Positions 32,721 through 43,707 of a stretch of DNA of 64,000 bases are shown piece after piece; within the stretch, counting starts at the first letter, position 1; the number at the start of each line of letters is the position of its first letter. A model generated the notes under the pieces. That model saw only the letters and a list, made by a program, of their open reading frames with translations, made no database searches and had not been told where the DNA came from. This DNA comes from Massospora cicadina (Eukaryota > Entomophthoromycota > Entomophthoromycetes > Entomophthorales > Entomophthoraceae), in contig JAKSZP010018523.1 of assembly GCA_022478985.1 (NCBI GenBank), positions 62,001 to 126,000 on the forward strand, read 5' to 3'. The translations under genes were made by a program, and so were the position numbers.

Positions 32721-33633
32721 AAAAACGCTAAGTGGTGGACACCGTTCCTCAACATTGGAGCAGCAGGTGGCGGATCTGTGGACATAAATAGGAAAACTGG
32801 TGTGGCCAGACGGCGGTGGTAAAATAAACTTTTCTTATATAAATGGCTCAAAAGCGAGATTGAGCGGAAAGAGAGTTCTTTTGAAAAACGTTAAAGTTGA
32901 TAAAAAAGGTTTATAATAAACTATATAAAAAAGGAATAAATTATCATAAGTATGGTTGCACTTAATTAGATGAATGTATGAGGACAGTATCTCTTGAAAT
33001 TATTTGTAAGCTTGGTATACTTATAATCTTTATTAGAATATAAATTCTTCAAGGATTCTGAAGTCTTGTTGGGTACTTCTAATGAAGAGATATATTTTCA
33101 TAAAACAGATCCAAAGTCTGAGGGGATATTGATACTAGAGTGTAAATTCCAAGTCTGCCCTTTCCATATGGGGATTTACATATATATGTTGCAGCCACAA
33201 TCTTTTATCTGCGGCCTCTAAGTCTTCCAGGATTTTCCATTTAGATCCACAAATGGGCCAATTGAAAAGTGACAGGGGTTTGGTGATTAATAATTCAACT
33301 TCATGAACATCTTCAGAATATTTGGCGAAGACCACTCATCTGATTTAGTGGTCAATTTACATCTGAGGGGAATGGAACTGATTTTGGGCGTTCGACTTAC
33401 AGATTGACATGGATTAATCTGCTGAAGTCAGAATTTTATTTCTAATATATTTAAAAAGCTTAAAATTATGTTAAAAAAAGTAGCTGGCGATCTATTTGAT
33501 GGCGGATTAATAGAAGATTAATCTGCCAAGAGATATAGTCAGTAGGGAGAGAGTGGTGATGAGATCTATGAAGTACTTGGAGGTATTGCTACGGCAGCCA
33601 ATGTCCTAAGCTTAGTCAAACGTGATCTCAACA

Positions 33634-36430
33634 AAAAGCATAACTCTTAATGACTTCTGCTATTGCGCAGTGAGCTTTTAGATTGATTGGATTAAAAGTG
33701 CTTACTTAACTATCATTAAATCAAGGACGTTGATGACAGCGTGCTTACCCAAATTTATAGAGCTATATGTTGGAATTTGGAAACTGGCGGAACCCACTGA
33801 GAAAAAGGCGGAAAAACGAAATATCAAAAGGCCTAAAATGGAGAATGAACTACCAGCAAAGCTTAAGAATACTGTTGTCTATATATTAGATAAGTTATGA
33901 GATTGGATGGTGGCTTAGTACTGGCCTTAATGATACCTCAATCTAAGGCTCTTTTCTGGCTGATTTTGTAAGAGCGGTATGGTTAAAAGGGATTTATGTT
34001 AAAATTTGAAATGACTCATAATAGCTTTGACAATATATATCATATATCAACAGCAGAGTCACTTTGGTAGATTCAGATATGAGAAGACTTTCCCAAATCA
34101 ATTGTTTTGCACATTCTGCTACACGAGCTATTGATTCAGCCAGTTAATTTATATATAAAACTCCCAGGGTCAAACATTCAATTTATAAGAAAACTGTGAC
34201 CTGTAACTTCATAACTGGTGATCAACCTTCTCCTCTGATTAGTAAAGGATTTCTGAGTTTAGAGGATAGTACTCTTAATTCCAGAAGACTGGAGAATAAG
34301 AGACTGGGGTCAGGATGAGTCTTATGATATGTGTATCCAAGATCTTAGCTACCTCCCTATAGACCTCATTAATCATTTATACAATGGAAGAGGTTGAGAA
34401 GTGGGAAAAATAGGGGGATCCTTAGGGGCCAAAGAAGTGACACACCGCTCATCAACATGATCCAGATTGGTCAGTTGTACTCTAGAGTTCTGCTTGTGAC
34501 TTTGATCCCCTCCTTCGCTTGTGGGGGAACCTTTCTCATCTTATATAAAGGATTTTAGGTCTCTAGTCTTAAATAGTGGGCCAATTGCAAATATCTTTCT
34601 CCTTATTTATAGTGATTTATATAAACGTGGTAAAAGATGATATTGACCAAGAAGGTAACCTAAAACTTGAAAATTCAACTTGTTCTTTTTTCGGTGTTAA
34701 GTTAGCTGCACTCAAGTGCTCACCCTCTTGCTGCAAGTGGATTTTATAAAATTCCTTTAAGGAGAGAGACCCATAATGTAGTATATTTAAAAACATACCA
34801 TAAACTATTAACAGCTTTCCTGATGCCACATTAATATGACGTTATAAGATTTCACGTGTTTTCCTATAAATAAATGCACAACTATGAATTGACAAACTTT
34901 AATTCTGTTTTTGAAGGTTATAAGCAATTCTTGCCTCATTTTTGATGCAAATTTGTTTAATGGCGTTATAAAATTAAATTTGGAGAGACTTTGCATTTTT
35001 CAAAGTTAGAAATTTTGTGCTTTCATTGAAATGTGATGTAGATCAGATAAGATGACATTATTCAAAGTTACCATATTCTACAAAAGAACTTAGAGCACCG
35101 TTTTCTTTTTCTACAAGTAATACAGCGAGAATACAGGATTGATATTTTGAAAATAGAACCCTTGGCAAGTCGTTAAAAACCTAGACACCTAGCTCGCCTC
35201 TTTGAGGAATGTTAAGAAATAGACTTGGGTGGAGATTCGAACTAAGTCCTTTGTTAGTTTGAAGTCATTATGAATCTCAGTGTTAGATGCGTGTCTTTAA
35301 TTCTCTGGTTCCAGTAAATATGTGTTAATGGGCTCACCCCACTATCAAGAAACACTTTTCCAAGGGAAGGGTAAGCAAAGCACCACCCAGAAGGATGGTG
35401 TACAGAGAGACCCACGCAAGGAGGGCGCATATTTGCCTTATTTGGACACGATGAAGATTGGCAAAACAAAGCTAAACAAGTGCACATAATATACTTAAAA
35501 CGAACAGGGTTTTATTAAACCAGACTAATGAGAAAAGTTGGTCTTGTGGAACCTCAATTAAACACACTGGTAGAGTTGTCAGTTGGAAGAAGATGGTTCT
35601 AAGCCTAGGCAAACCAATAGGCGCACGCTACCATCAGCCAGGGTCCTGTAACTCAATATTGTCCAGACTCAAATTATATATTGTGCTTTGACTTGACCTA
35701 ATTTAGCAATAATATAAACGTAACGAATTTATGATCCCTGTTCCTTCAATAATTTTAATGAACCTTCAGAGTTGAATGCTTAGCTGGTTCATTTTAACGC
35801 CATGGCTGTTATGCCTAGATTTGCATCAAGCACATCCCCAAGACCAACCTGGGCATACTTTAGCTGTACCCAGCGTTGGTCAAGGGTATTTTCAAGTCGT
35901 TAGGCCTTGTAACTTGGCTTTTTGGTATCCTGACGACCAGCTTTGTCCCTGCAGTCTGTCACCTCTAATATGTCATGTAGACATGACATTCAGAATATCC
36001 AGTTAAAACATTCTCACAAGCCAAATAAAACGAAGATCTAACCCCCTCCAACAGGTACTGGGGTCTCCAGACCTTGCTTCAGCAAAGGTATAATACTGAG
36101 TTTATTCACGTTAGGTTAATTTGATTAAAATCGATTGATGTATCCACCAAAGAGTTAGGGACTGCTATTTTTACCATTTTTTTGAAGCTAAAGTCAAAGT
36201 ATTGTCTTTCAAATTGGTTTTGTATCAAATTTACACCAAAAATTCACTCTCAAGATAATTGATTAAAGCAAGTTTTTTATACAAAGAAGTGGTCAGCAAG
36301 GTGATACTTACTAGCTTGATTATCAACAAGACCATGAATTTCATATGTGAGTATATCCTTCAAGGAACCGGTCTAACTATACCACCAGGAAAGTGATGTA
36401 ACTTATGGTAGTTGTCTAGGTCTTAATAAA
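33634..36430. other. Old repeat debris; no gene recognised
   Basis: AT-rich with short open frames such as 34,617-34,829 and 35,254-35,487 on the minus strand. By position downstream of the protease trace at 36.4 kb it may hold decayed gypsy RT, but I could not read a palm motif. The sequence accaacctgggcata followed by an agcgttggt motif at about 35,843-35,880 recurs at 44,462-44,500. Confidence 0.35.
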
Positions 36431-36686
36431 AAAAGATCTATGAGGCACCCATATCCACCTGAATGTTTGTCCTAACTTTCTCAGAGGGGAGGAAGAAGTG
36501 GTAAAGGGAAGAAGGTATGCAAATACTTCTTATTAATAAAATAAAGTGCACGAAAATCACTAGTAGTTTCATATCAGGCATAATAATGCCACCAAGATAC
36601 TCAGCCTTGTCATAAAAAGGAGAGGGCCAATTTCTACTCTGATATAGAAGGAACATACCCCACAACACTTTCAAAATGGAGTTCAT
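36210..36686 (-). pseudogene. Possible LTR-retrotransposon protease fragment (Gypsy-4)
   Basis: The minus frame 36,438-36,686 ends SEKVRTNIQVDMGAS followed by a stop. VDMGAS fits a retropepsin active site (D-T/S-G-A with Thr to Met) and its lead-in is typical. About 100 bp downstream, HGLVDNQASKYHL is readable. The call rests on these short motifs only. Alternatives are chance or an unrelated old repeat. Confidence 0.4.
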
Positions 36687-36689
36687 GTC

Positions 36690-38712
36690 ACCATATTGTA
36701 ATTACTGTTTTCTGCTTCCATAGTGCAGTGAACATAGTTGGGGTCAGGCGTGGGTTTTCAGGGGTGATCTGATATATAGAGATTGATCTGGAGATAAACA
36801 CCTAAAATCTTAAAAATAGCTCATTTTTAATTATAATCTACCATCTAAACGGCTTTTTTGTCTAAAGATAGGATAACGAATATGATAGGTGGCTTGACAT
36901 CACTATCAATTATTATAGCAGCTAGACCCTCTTCAGAAAAGTCTCTGCTTCATTTTGCAATAAGGAGTTACAGAACAAAACTCAAATCATAGAATTATAT
37001 AAAACGGAGCTAGACTCCTGCCAGATCACTAATCAACCATGAATGATGGTTAGTAAACGTAGACCACTGTTATTTTCAAAAAGCAAAGTGCTTTTTTAGG
37101 GGCGGTACTTATAGGGGTCCTCACAAAGAAATTAGTTGGCTGAATCATATGTATGTCCAGATAAAATAGTTAAATACCTTATCTGACCCACCAGATTCTT
37201 TAAATATGACGGGTAAGAGTAGAGCTTATCCATTCTAAAGACAAAGTGCTATTTCCAAGAGCAATATTTATAGAGGTGCACACAAGTAAAACATAATTGG
37301 CTAAGTTAATATAATAACTGTCAATTGGGGTGGGGAAAATCATAAGGAGACTGGTGATCACATTATTGAGGTTGTCAGGCGGAGGCCACCATATGCAGTG
37401 TTCTTCAAACTTCTATTTAAACTAATCAGAGTTGACGTTCTAACAACGAATGACCAAGGTAGGCTGGACCTGACACAAAATTTATACAACTTGGAACCTG
37501 ATGAGTACTTTCTTACTGACTACAGGAACTCATAGAAGATTTATAAAGGAGATGGAGCTTGATGCTGAGCTTCCAAAAGGTGTTACAACCTTCTATTAAT
37601 TCCAAAAGAGGCTGGGTACAAAAGACTTAAATACCCATTTAGATGCACTGGGTGAAAGTTGGCGCAACAAGTCAATTCTGAGATGAGGGCAAACAAGGAC
37701 TTCTTATATATAATTTGCTCAAAGCTTTAGTCTGATGGAAGCTGTCGCATTCTTAGTCTAGGAACTAAATCCTGAAGTTGTTTCTATATAAAAGCAGCGT
37801 TGTGGAATTTCAAAACCACCAAGTACAAACATGAATGTAGGAAACCTTCAGTTGGATGTGACAAATAGAATCTCTGAGATGGTAAACAAGGAAACAAAAA
37901 ACCACAGTATTGAGGAGCATAGAACTATGATAAGCAGCTAACACACCCTGTTCCCACCCATAGAGAGTTATAAACATAGTATATGTTCAAGAAAGTAAAA
38001 TAAAGAAGCTTAGTCATCTAATGTAAGGAGTATGTGTGTAACCCTCCTGATTCCAAAAAGGTGATAAAAGTCCTTAACTAGGAAAATGTGAACCTACTAT
38101 TAGACAAAAGCCAACAAGACAAAATGAACAGTCTTTATTAGGGGTTAATCTCTCTATAGTATATAAGTAATTGATAAAAAAGCAAAATAGACTAACAAGA
38201 AATTGACATGGTTAAACCCTGGGTAGAGTTCGTGACTAATTAAGTTCTTGGTCTAGACCCTTTGTAAGATTATGTTAAGCAATCTAGACTCCATTATTGC
38301 CAGATAAAATAAAATTGTAAAATTTTATAAAAACATATGCTGCGGGATGCCTCATTGAGGAGGTCTGCGGCGTGGTTAAAAATGTTCTATATAACAGATA
38401 TTCTAATAGTTTTATAAAAATATTAGATGATCAACAAAGAAGTCGATCCAAAAAACTGGATATAATGGTGAATGCAGGGTTGGGACACAGGCATTTTAAT
38501 GAAGGACTAAAACCAATATAGCTAATTGAATTAGACTACCACCAATGAAAGTAGTTTATCTTAAGTATGCTTAAACTAGACTTTTGGCTAGGTAGCATAT
38601 TCTACTATACATGGTAGAAAATTATTTAATATTTGATTCAAACTACCAATTAAAAATTAAACTTAAAAACATTTCCCTATTGACAGAGTAGCTTGCAATT
38701 TTCAGGGTCTTT
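36690..38712. other. No gene recognised
   Basis: No open frame of interest and no recognised motif. Probably decayed repeat sequence up to the Gypsy-2 target duplication GATGT (38,713-38,717). Confidence 0.4.
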
Positions 38713-38717
38713 GATGT

Positions 38718-39396
38718 TGTTGCAATCAGCGCTTTGGCATCAATATACAACAGCACAGGTCAATGATTTTGTATAAGAAAATTGATGGAACAGTATGAGG
38801 ATAGTAGCCTCACAAGTAAATAATAATGATTTTATCACCAAAGGTTTTTATTAAGCAGCTTAACCAGCTAGATGAAATGAATGATCCCTCATTTCCACTC
38901 CCATCATAATAAACTAAACTATAGATTACCAATCAGTGCATAACTATTCGGGAAAATGGCAGAAACTAATGGATTGCTTTTAGGGGACACAAAACTCTTA
39001 AAAAATTTTAGGCCAATGGCGAGGGAAAAATATAATAATAAAAAGGTATTCAACCTATGATGCCAGAAATCCTCATAAATCAATAGTAAGGGAAATGGGG
39101 TATTGCTAGTGGTTTAGAAAGGGATCAAATCTTAGGAGATATCCTCAGCATGGGCCAGAGTGACACGATAGTAATCTAGACATTGATTACTAGCTACATA
39201 TAAAAATATGAGTGCAGAGGCAATGATATACGCCATAACTTAGTTCAATAGATTGACATTGGCATGAAGGTAATACATCAAAAAATTTTCAACAGATTGC
39301 TATTAGCATCAAGGCCCCAAAAGATCAAAAATTAGTCAAAAATGCAGATTTAAATAAAATAAAATAATTGATTAATTGGCAGACCAAATTTCTACA
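38718..39396 (-). repeat. Left (3') LTR of Gypsy-2
   Basis: 679 bp, from TGTTGCAATCAGCGC to ...aaatttctaca. It aligns throughout with 43,708-44,424. The adjacent interior reads on the minus strand as GGTGAGGGGATA, a likely polypurine tract. It lacks the micro-insertion. Confidence 0.88.
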
Positions 39397-39678
39397 TATC
39401 CCCTCACCTGACCAAACCTTCCAGCATGAAAATTAACGAGGATTATGTGTAACTAAAATGATGAGGCCATTAGGCCAGGCAACACTTAAACAAAGCAATT
39501 ATTTGACGCTTCTAGATATGCACTGGGTAATTTTAGGTGTTTTCTAAAGACACCTTGATTTCTCCCTAGTGAGGATAAATAGCACCAGAGGCAACAACAG
39601 GATTATTTGTGGATTGTCAGATTGAAAGAAGGATCTTACCATTAAAATCCTTAGAATTTGGAGAGTGAAATCCATTCT

Positions 39679-39692
39679 GACAAGGGTCTGAT
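39679..39692. repeat. Target-site duplication of ORF1-only copy 4, left
   Basis: gacaagggtctgat; the right copy gataagggtcttat (41,596-41,609) differs at two bases. Confidence 0.8.
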
Positions 39693-41595
39693 TTTATTTT
39701 AGCTGGGGCAAGCCAACCAGGGGACAGATAATACCAAAACTGAAACTCCAAAGCTATATCAACTAAAATAAAAATGATTTAAATTGTACTTTTTGGGCAG
39801 TGAGACACAAAAAAGATTAGAAAATTACCTATCAGGTGGCATAGCGGCGAGACACTTATCTCATCATGGTGGAGGGGGAGGGGGATTGGGCAGGTCATCA
39901 TCAGGTTCAGCATTGTAGAGGGGATCATTGCTAAGAGTAAGGGGGTTGGGGCATCTGTGGGATGAGGGTTGAGGTGGAGTAAATAGTTGTTGAGATTGAC
40001 AATTTGGCCTGGATTAAAGCCTCTATGAGTTCAGCAATGTGTTGTTTGGCCTGGTTGCAGGCGTCAAGAAGTTGTTCTAAGTTCGCAGCATTAGCTCTTG
40101 TGGTGCATTTGGATGAGGAAAAGTCTGCCAGTTCAGCGACATGATTGACAGTAATGGTGGCAGTTTTGTAGAGGCGTTGGATTTCCTCTTTTGTGGTAGA
40201 AGGAATTTTGGAGGGGAACAAGGGGAGGACAGCCCTTTTTTAAGTACTGGGAATGATTTTGCACATAGTATGCAAAAATGGGGGTTATCAGGTGTGGCCA
40301 CCATGACTGCAGAAAAGTTGTGGGCACATTGGAAAAAGGTTTTGGATTTGGGAAATATTGGTTGGTCAGGTTGGGGTAAAAAAGTCTGAATTCAGATAAG
40401 TTGTTAAATAAATACAATAGCTTGGTGGTGTGACAATTTCCCCAGATTTGGTCACTTCCTCCAATAATTTCCAGGGATTTCGGTTGCTTTGGGAAGATAG
40501 AGTGGTAGGTGAATTTAGTTTGGTAGATTTTGGGGCGAGAGATTTTCTGGATTGTAAGTGGTCCAAGCCTTCACCTGATTATTTTGCATGGGTGTTCATT
40601 AGCCAGATTGGGTTTGATGTGCTAGATTTTGCTTCTGATTCAAGTACATGGCCCGTGGGGGTGGGGGCAGCTAATATACCACTTGAATGCTATTAGTATG
40701 GCCTCATAATTTGTGTTGGCCATGTTCACAGGGTGTGAATTATATTGACGTACCTTTTTGGTGTGATCCAATTCACAGCAGAGGGGGCAAAATGCGCGAC
40801 AGTTGTCAGTGAAGGCCTAATAGAAATGGTTGGGTGCGGATGGGATATAGGCATGTGGTGGGATATGCTGGCCATGTTCAGCTGGTGGGGGGTAATGGTG
40901 GCCATTGCCTGAGGTGCTGCAAGGCGTTCAGCACCACATGGGACAATGAATTGGAGGATAGGGTTTTTACCATATGTGGACAACCCTGACATCAACTCCC
41001 CATAAGTTTTTGAGGGGGAAGGTGTGATGAGGGGGTTCACAAAGGTTACCACAAGTGTGGTATCATCTGGGAGGCGTGTTCAGGTGGTAATGAGGGTATT
41101 TTTAAAAAATTTAATGGCGTAGCTGCTGCAGTGGCTGCATCCTTTTTGCTGGAGAATTCAATATCAAAACAGCCCTTGTAAGGGTGGAAGTCAATAAACC
41201 CTGCTGGCGCAAAGGTGGCTGTTAGCCCAATTATCACTTTATCAGCATATGGAAAGAGACGTCTATACTCAATGTGGAGGCAAAAGTGAATTTTGGATTA
41301 GGGTAGGGCTAGGGGGTGGGGGCGGGTTGGGTGGGCTTAGTGTGAGGTGACGTGCTAATTCCCTTGGAGGGACATAGCAGCTGGATGTATTTGGCAGACT
41401 GGATGAGCCAGTCTGCATGAATTTGCCTGCTGGGCGGTAAATGCTAGTGGGTGGAGCACGCTGCCTATACTGGGGCAGCAGGTGGTGGATCTGAGGACAT
41501 AAATTTGGAGATTGGTGTGGTGAGGTGGTGGTGAAAAATTGACTTGTTTTTTTTTAAAATCGCTCAAAATTGATGTCAAGCGGAAAGAAAGCCAT
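39693..41595 (-). mobile_element. ORF1-only retroposon, copy 4 (in Gypsy-2)
   Basis: 1,903 bp between 14-bp direct repeats. 5' end (minus) TTTCTTTCCGCTTGACATCA; 3' end GGTTGGCTTGCCCCAGCTAA, again close to the LINE-A tail. It aligns to copies 1-3 over its full length and has the ORF1-like frame only. Confidence 0.88.
39930..41420 (-). pseudogene. ORF1-like protein of ORF1-only element, copy 4
   Basis: Readable parts in order: FPYADKVIIGLTATFAPAGF and GCFDIEFSSKKDAATAAATP (41,046-41,280); YGELMSGLSTYGKNPILQF with ERLAAPQAMATITPH (40,726-41,052); a knuckle CPLCCELDHTKKVR at about 40,755-40,796 in another frame, its last Cys changed to Arg; KVQ-like and helical segments including IQRLYKTATITVNHVAEL and ACNQAKQHIAELIEAL (39,931-40,221); and an acidic, proline-rich end DDDLPNPPPPPP. 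Four or more frame changes. Without RT it could act only in trans or as an RNA-binding partner. Confidence 0.77.
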
Positions 41596-41609
41596 GATAA
41601 GGGTCTTAT
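41596..41609. repeat. Target-site duplication of ORF1-only copy 4, right
   Basis: gataagggtcttat. Confidence 0.8.
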
Positions 41610-42173
41610 GCCATGGCTTAATAGTGTATTTTTTGTCCAGTGCAGAGTGGAATCCCATTGAAAGCAAAATCCTCTGAGGCAGATCTAAAGTACATTTATA
41701 GCGTTTTTAATAGGTAATGTTATAATTTCTCCATGGACTTGACATTCACATATAAGAAAGGTTGAAAGGTGGAATTAAGCTGGGGAGGAGATTCACCTCC
41801 TTTGGCTCCGGCAGCCTTGAGGACACAGTATATACATCATCATTTAGTATACAGTACAGATCTGATGAAAAATTTCGTCACATTCTCATCCACCGTCAAT
41901 AATGTAACATTGGTGGGTTCATCTAACCTCAGTAAGCGTGCCTGCCAAACTATATTTTTCATCTTATACTCATTAATATAACACAATGGCACCTTTTGTC
42001 CCCCTACATATAAAGCATCTTTTTCAAAGTTGACTTAAGCCTATATTTTCTCATAAGAGAGGTAACAATAAGTAGCATAAGATTTCATAAGTTAAAAAAT
42101 GGTCTGAGTAGACAAAACTCTAGTACAAAACCCTAGAAGCAAGGAATTAAACGCTTCTAGTGAAGTAGTGGCG

Positions 42174-42440
42174 TTAGGGCCTAAGGTGCCATATGTTTTC
42201 AATACTCCATATTAGGTTCTTCTCCAATATCTTCATTGGCGCTGAAGAAACTATGTTGATGGGGGCTCCATTGGCCTTGATTTCCCAAACTAATATTTTG
42301 TATATGCTAAAATTAACATATGTACATTCAGCATGATTCTCTGGGACGATGAGTGTGTAAATGTCAAAAGTATCCACTTGACTCAGATAATTAGTATAAA
42401 TTATTGTTTGCATGTGACAGCGGAGATGTAGCAAACTCAT
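42174..42440 (-). pseudogene. Gypsy-2 protease fragment
   Basis: An 88-codon open minus frame ends with KILVWEIKANGAPINIVSSA. The block G-A-P-I-N-I-V-S matches the equivalent place in Gypsy-1 (DNEAPINIVSNKLA) and lies downstream of gag, which together indicate the retropepsin active-site region; the catalytic Asp itself reads Ala or Asn here. Sequence before the motif is beta-rich (FDIYTLIVPENHAECTYVNF), consistent with a protease N-terminal half. Confidence 0.5.
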
Positions 42441-42737
42441 TTATATATATCGGAACCATTTCAATGATGAAGCCCCATTCTGTCATTTCAAAATCATTAA
42501 CTGGGGTTTTTGTTCTTTTAGCAGATGTAGTGTATCCCTTTTTAACCCTGCCAGAGACCATCCTAAGTCTATTTCAGTTATGGCAGTCAGTAAATGAATA
42601 CTTAACTCTTTCTTGGAAAGGTTAGTATTAGATCATTGAAATAAGGGAACTGCGATAAAGGTTATTCATCCTTTTGGTGATGGTGATATTGGAATTTTGA
42701 AAGGCAAGAATGGCCTGATACAATTTCTAGTGAAGCT

Positions 42738-43640
42738 CTAAGGTTTGGCAGAAAGCAATCTGAGCATCATAATTTCCAAGCTTCTCATCCCATACAATAA
42801 TTTAGCCCTATAGTAAAAGCAATCAATGAAACTCAAAGTTTTTTCACCAGGCTTGAAGTCAATAGCCAGAAAAGCGGTTTTCAGTCTAGCATCAGTCCCT
42901 CTTTGTAAACTCATCAATAAAATTTTGGCGTTAAGGTAAGACATGCCATCTTCAGTTATTTTTGGCAATACTTATTCCTAAGTATAAAGATTAAGAAAAT
43001 TCATCTGCCTGGAAAAATTTAGTATGCTCGTTGGTAATTACCATTGTAATTTAAAATAACTGTGAAGGTTTGGATAATTTCATGCATATTGGACTTGGCA
43101 AGGTGGCTAGGTTCACTAAAAGGATAAGGTGTGATGTAACTTAAGGGCCAGAGTTAACAAATGTGGTGGCCCCATGGCAAAGCTGGCAGTAGCAGCCAAA
43201 GAAGTAAAGCATTTAATACGTTGAGCACTATAGCTCAACTTCATCCATAGAATTTTCAGATTTAAATCCCAATAAAGCATCTTGTCAATGCGTTTGTCTA
43301 TGTTTTATATTATACTTGAAATCCCTATAAAGTTGCTTTACTATGCTAGTCAGGTTTTGTCATCCCGCCATAAATTTTGATCATCCATCCCCTGCTTCTG
43401 GATAGACTTAACCAACTGAGAAGCTAAATCCTTTATTTCCTACTCTGAGATCAGATAAGCCTGCATAAATTTTTAAACTCCTGATATTTTTTGTAAAAAT
43501 GGAAACTTTTTTTCCTGTCAGTTCATAATAAATTTGACTTCAGCAAATAGGGAGTGATGCTAGAACACAGCTGAGCCTCCTCATAATCTGATTCATCATA
43601 AGGAATATATGGGGGTCTCCCTGACAATCATCATCAGAGT
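42738..43640 (-). pseudogene. Gypsy-2 gag fragment
   Basis: Open frame 42,738-42,968 contains AIDFKPGEKTLSFIDCFYYR and AKLLYGMRSLE; P-G-E-x-x-x-x-F-x-x-x-F-x-x-R-A is the common retrotransposon gag core. In another frame the next residues read NYDAQIAFCQTLELH, matching EAQNAICNAFEPYKEL of Gypsy-1 and SQIALCHAFEIYKE near 62.96 kb. Sequence from 43.0 to 43.64 kb up to the PBS should be the N-terminal part but is only short frames. Confidence 0.65.
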
Positions 43641-43687
43641 ATGACTTTTTGTTTTTTTGCATATTGAATATAGGGTATTAAAAGTGG

Positions 43688-43705
43688 CCCCTGTAGTGAG
43701 CACCA
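43688..43705 (-). promoter_or_regulatory. Primer-binding site of Gypsy-2
   Basis: Minus-strand TGGTGCTCACTACAGGGG, two bases from the LTR end. Nearly identical to the Gypsy-3 site. Confidence 0.78.
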
Positions 43706-43707
43706 GA

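Larger units (their letters stand above)
29005..32931 (-). mobile_element. ORF1-only retroposon, copy 2 (outer, in Gypsy-3 LTR)
   Basis: Minus-strand copy whose 3' end (GGTCAGCGTACCTCAAAATAA) lies at 29,005-29,035 and whose body is at 31,075-32,931, interrupted by copy 3. Candidate imperfect target duplication: aggagaagttataa (28,991-29,004) and aggaataaattatcataa (32,932-32,949). Boundaries are good to about 20 bp at the left and less at the right, because its 5' end extends further than in the other copies. Confidence 0.75.
5676..33633 (-). mobile_element. Gypsy-3: LTR retrotransposon expanded by nested insertions
   Basis: Two homologous LTRs bracket pol and gag in the order expected for a minus-strand Ty3/gypsy element: LTR and PBS at the right (28.95-33.63 kb), gag (26-28.9 kb), protease (25.5-25.8 kb), RT (15.4-16.2 kb), RNase H (14.9-15.2 kb), integrase (8.85-9.5 kb), purine-rich tract, then the left LTR. 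Removing the mariner, LINE-A, LINE-C with its passenger, and the two ORF1-only elements leaves roughly 8-9 kb, a normal gypsy size. All coding parts carry stops. I see no clean 5-bp target duplication (AGGAT left, AAAAG right), so the outer boundaries or co-ancestry of the two LTRs are less certain than the inner structure. Confidence 0.75.
28969..33633 (-). repeat. Right (5') LTR of Gypsy-3, split by two ORF1-only elements
   Basis: Begins TGTTGCAATTTGGATTACAA on the plus strand and ends CTCAACA. 32,950-33,633 aligns with the outer and inner parts of the left LTR (gtatggttgcac, ttccatttagatccacaaat, gctacggcagccaatgtcct). The first ~35 bp are separated from the rest by the nested insertions. 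Confidence 0.8.

Noticed and set aside
5676..33633. Endogenous retrovirus with envelope
   Set aside because: No open frame or motif for an envelope glycoprotein lies between integrase and the 3' LTR in Gypsy-3 or Gypsy-1; these are plain Ty3/gypsy retrotransposons.
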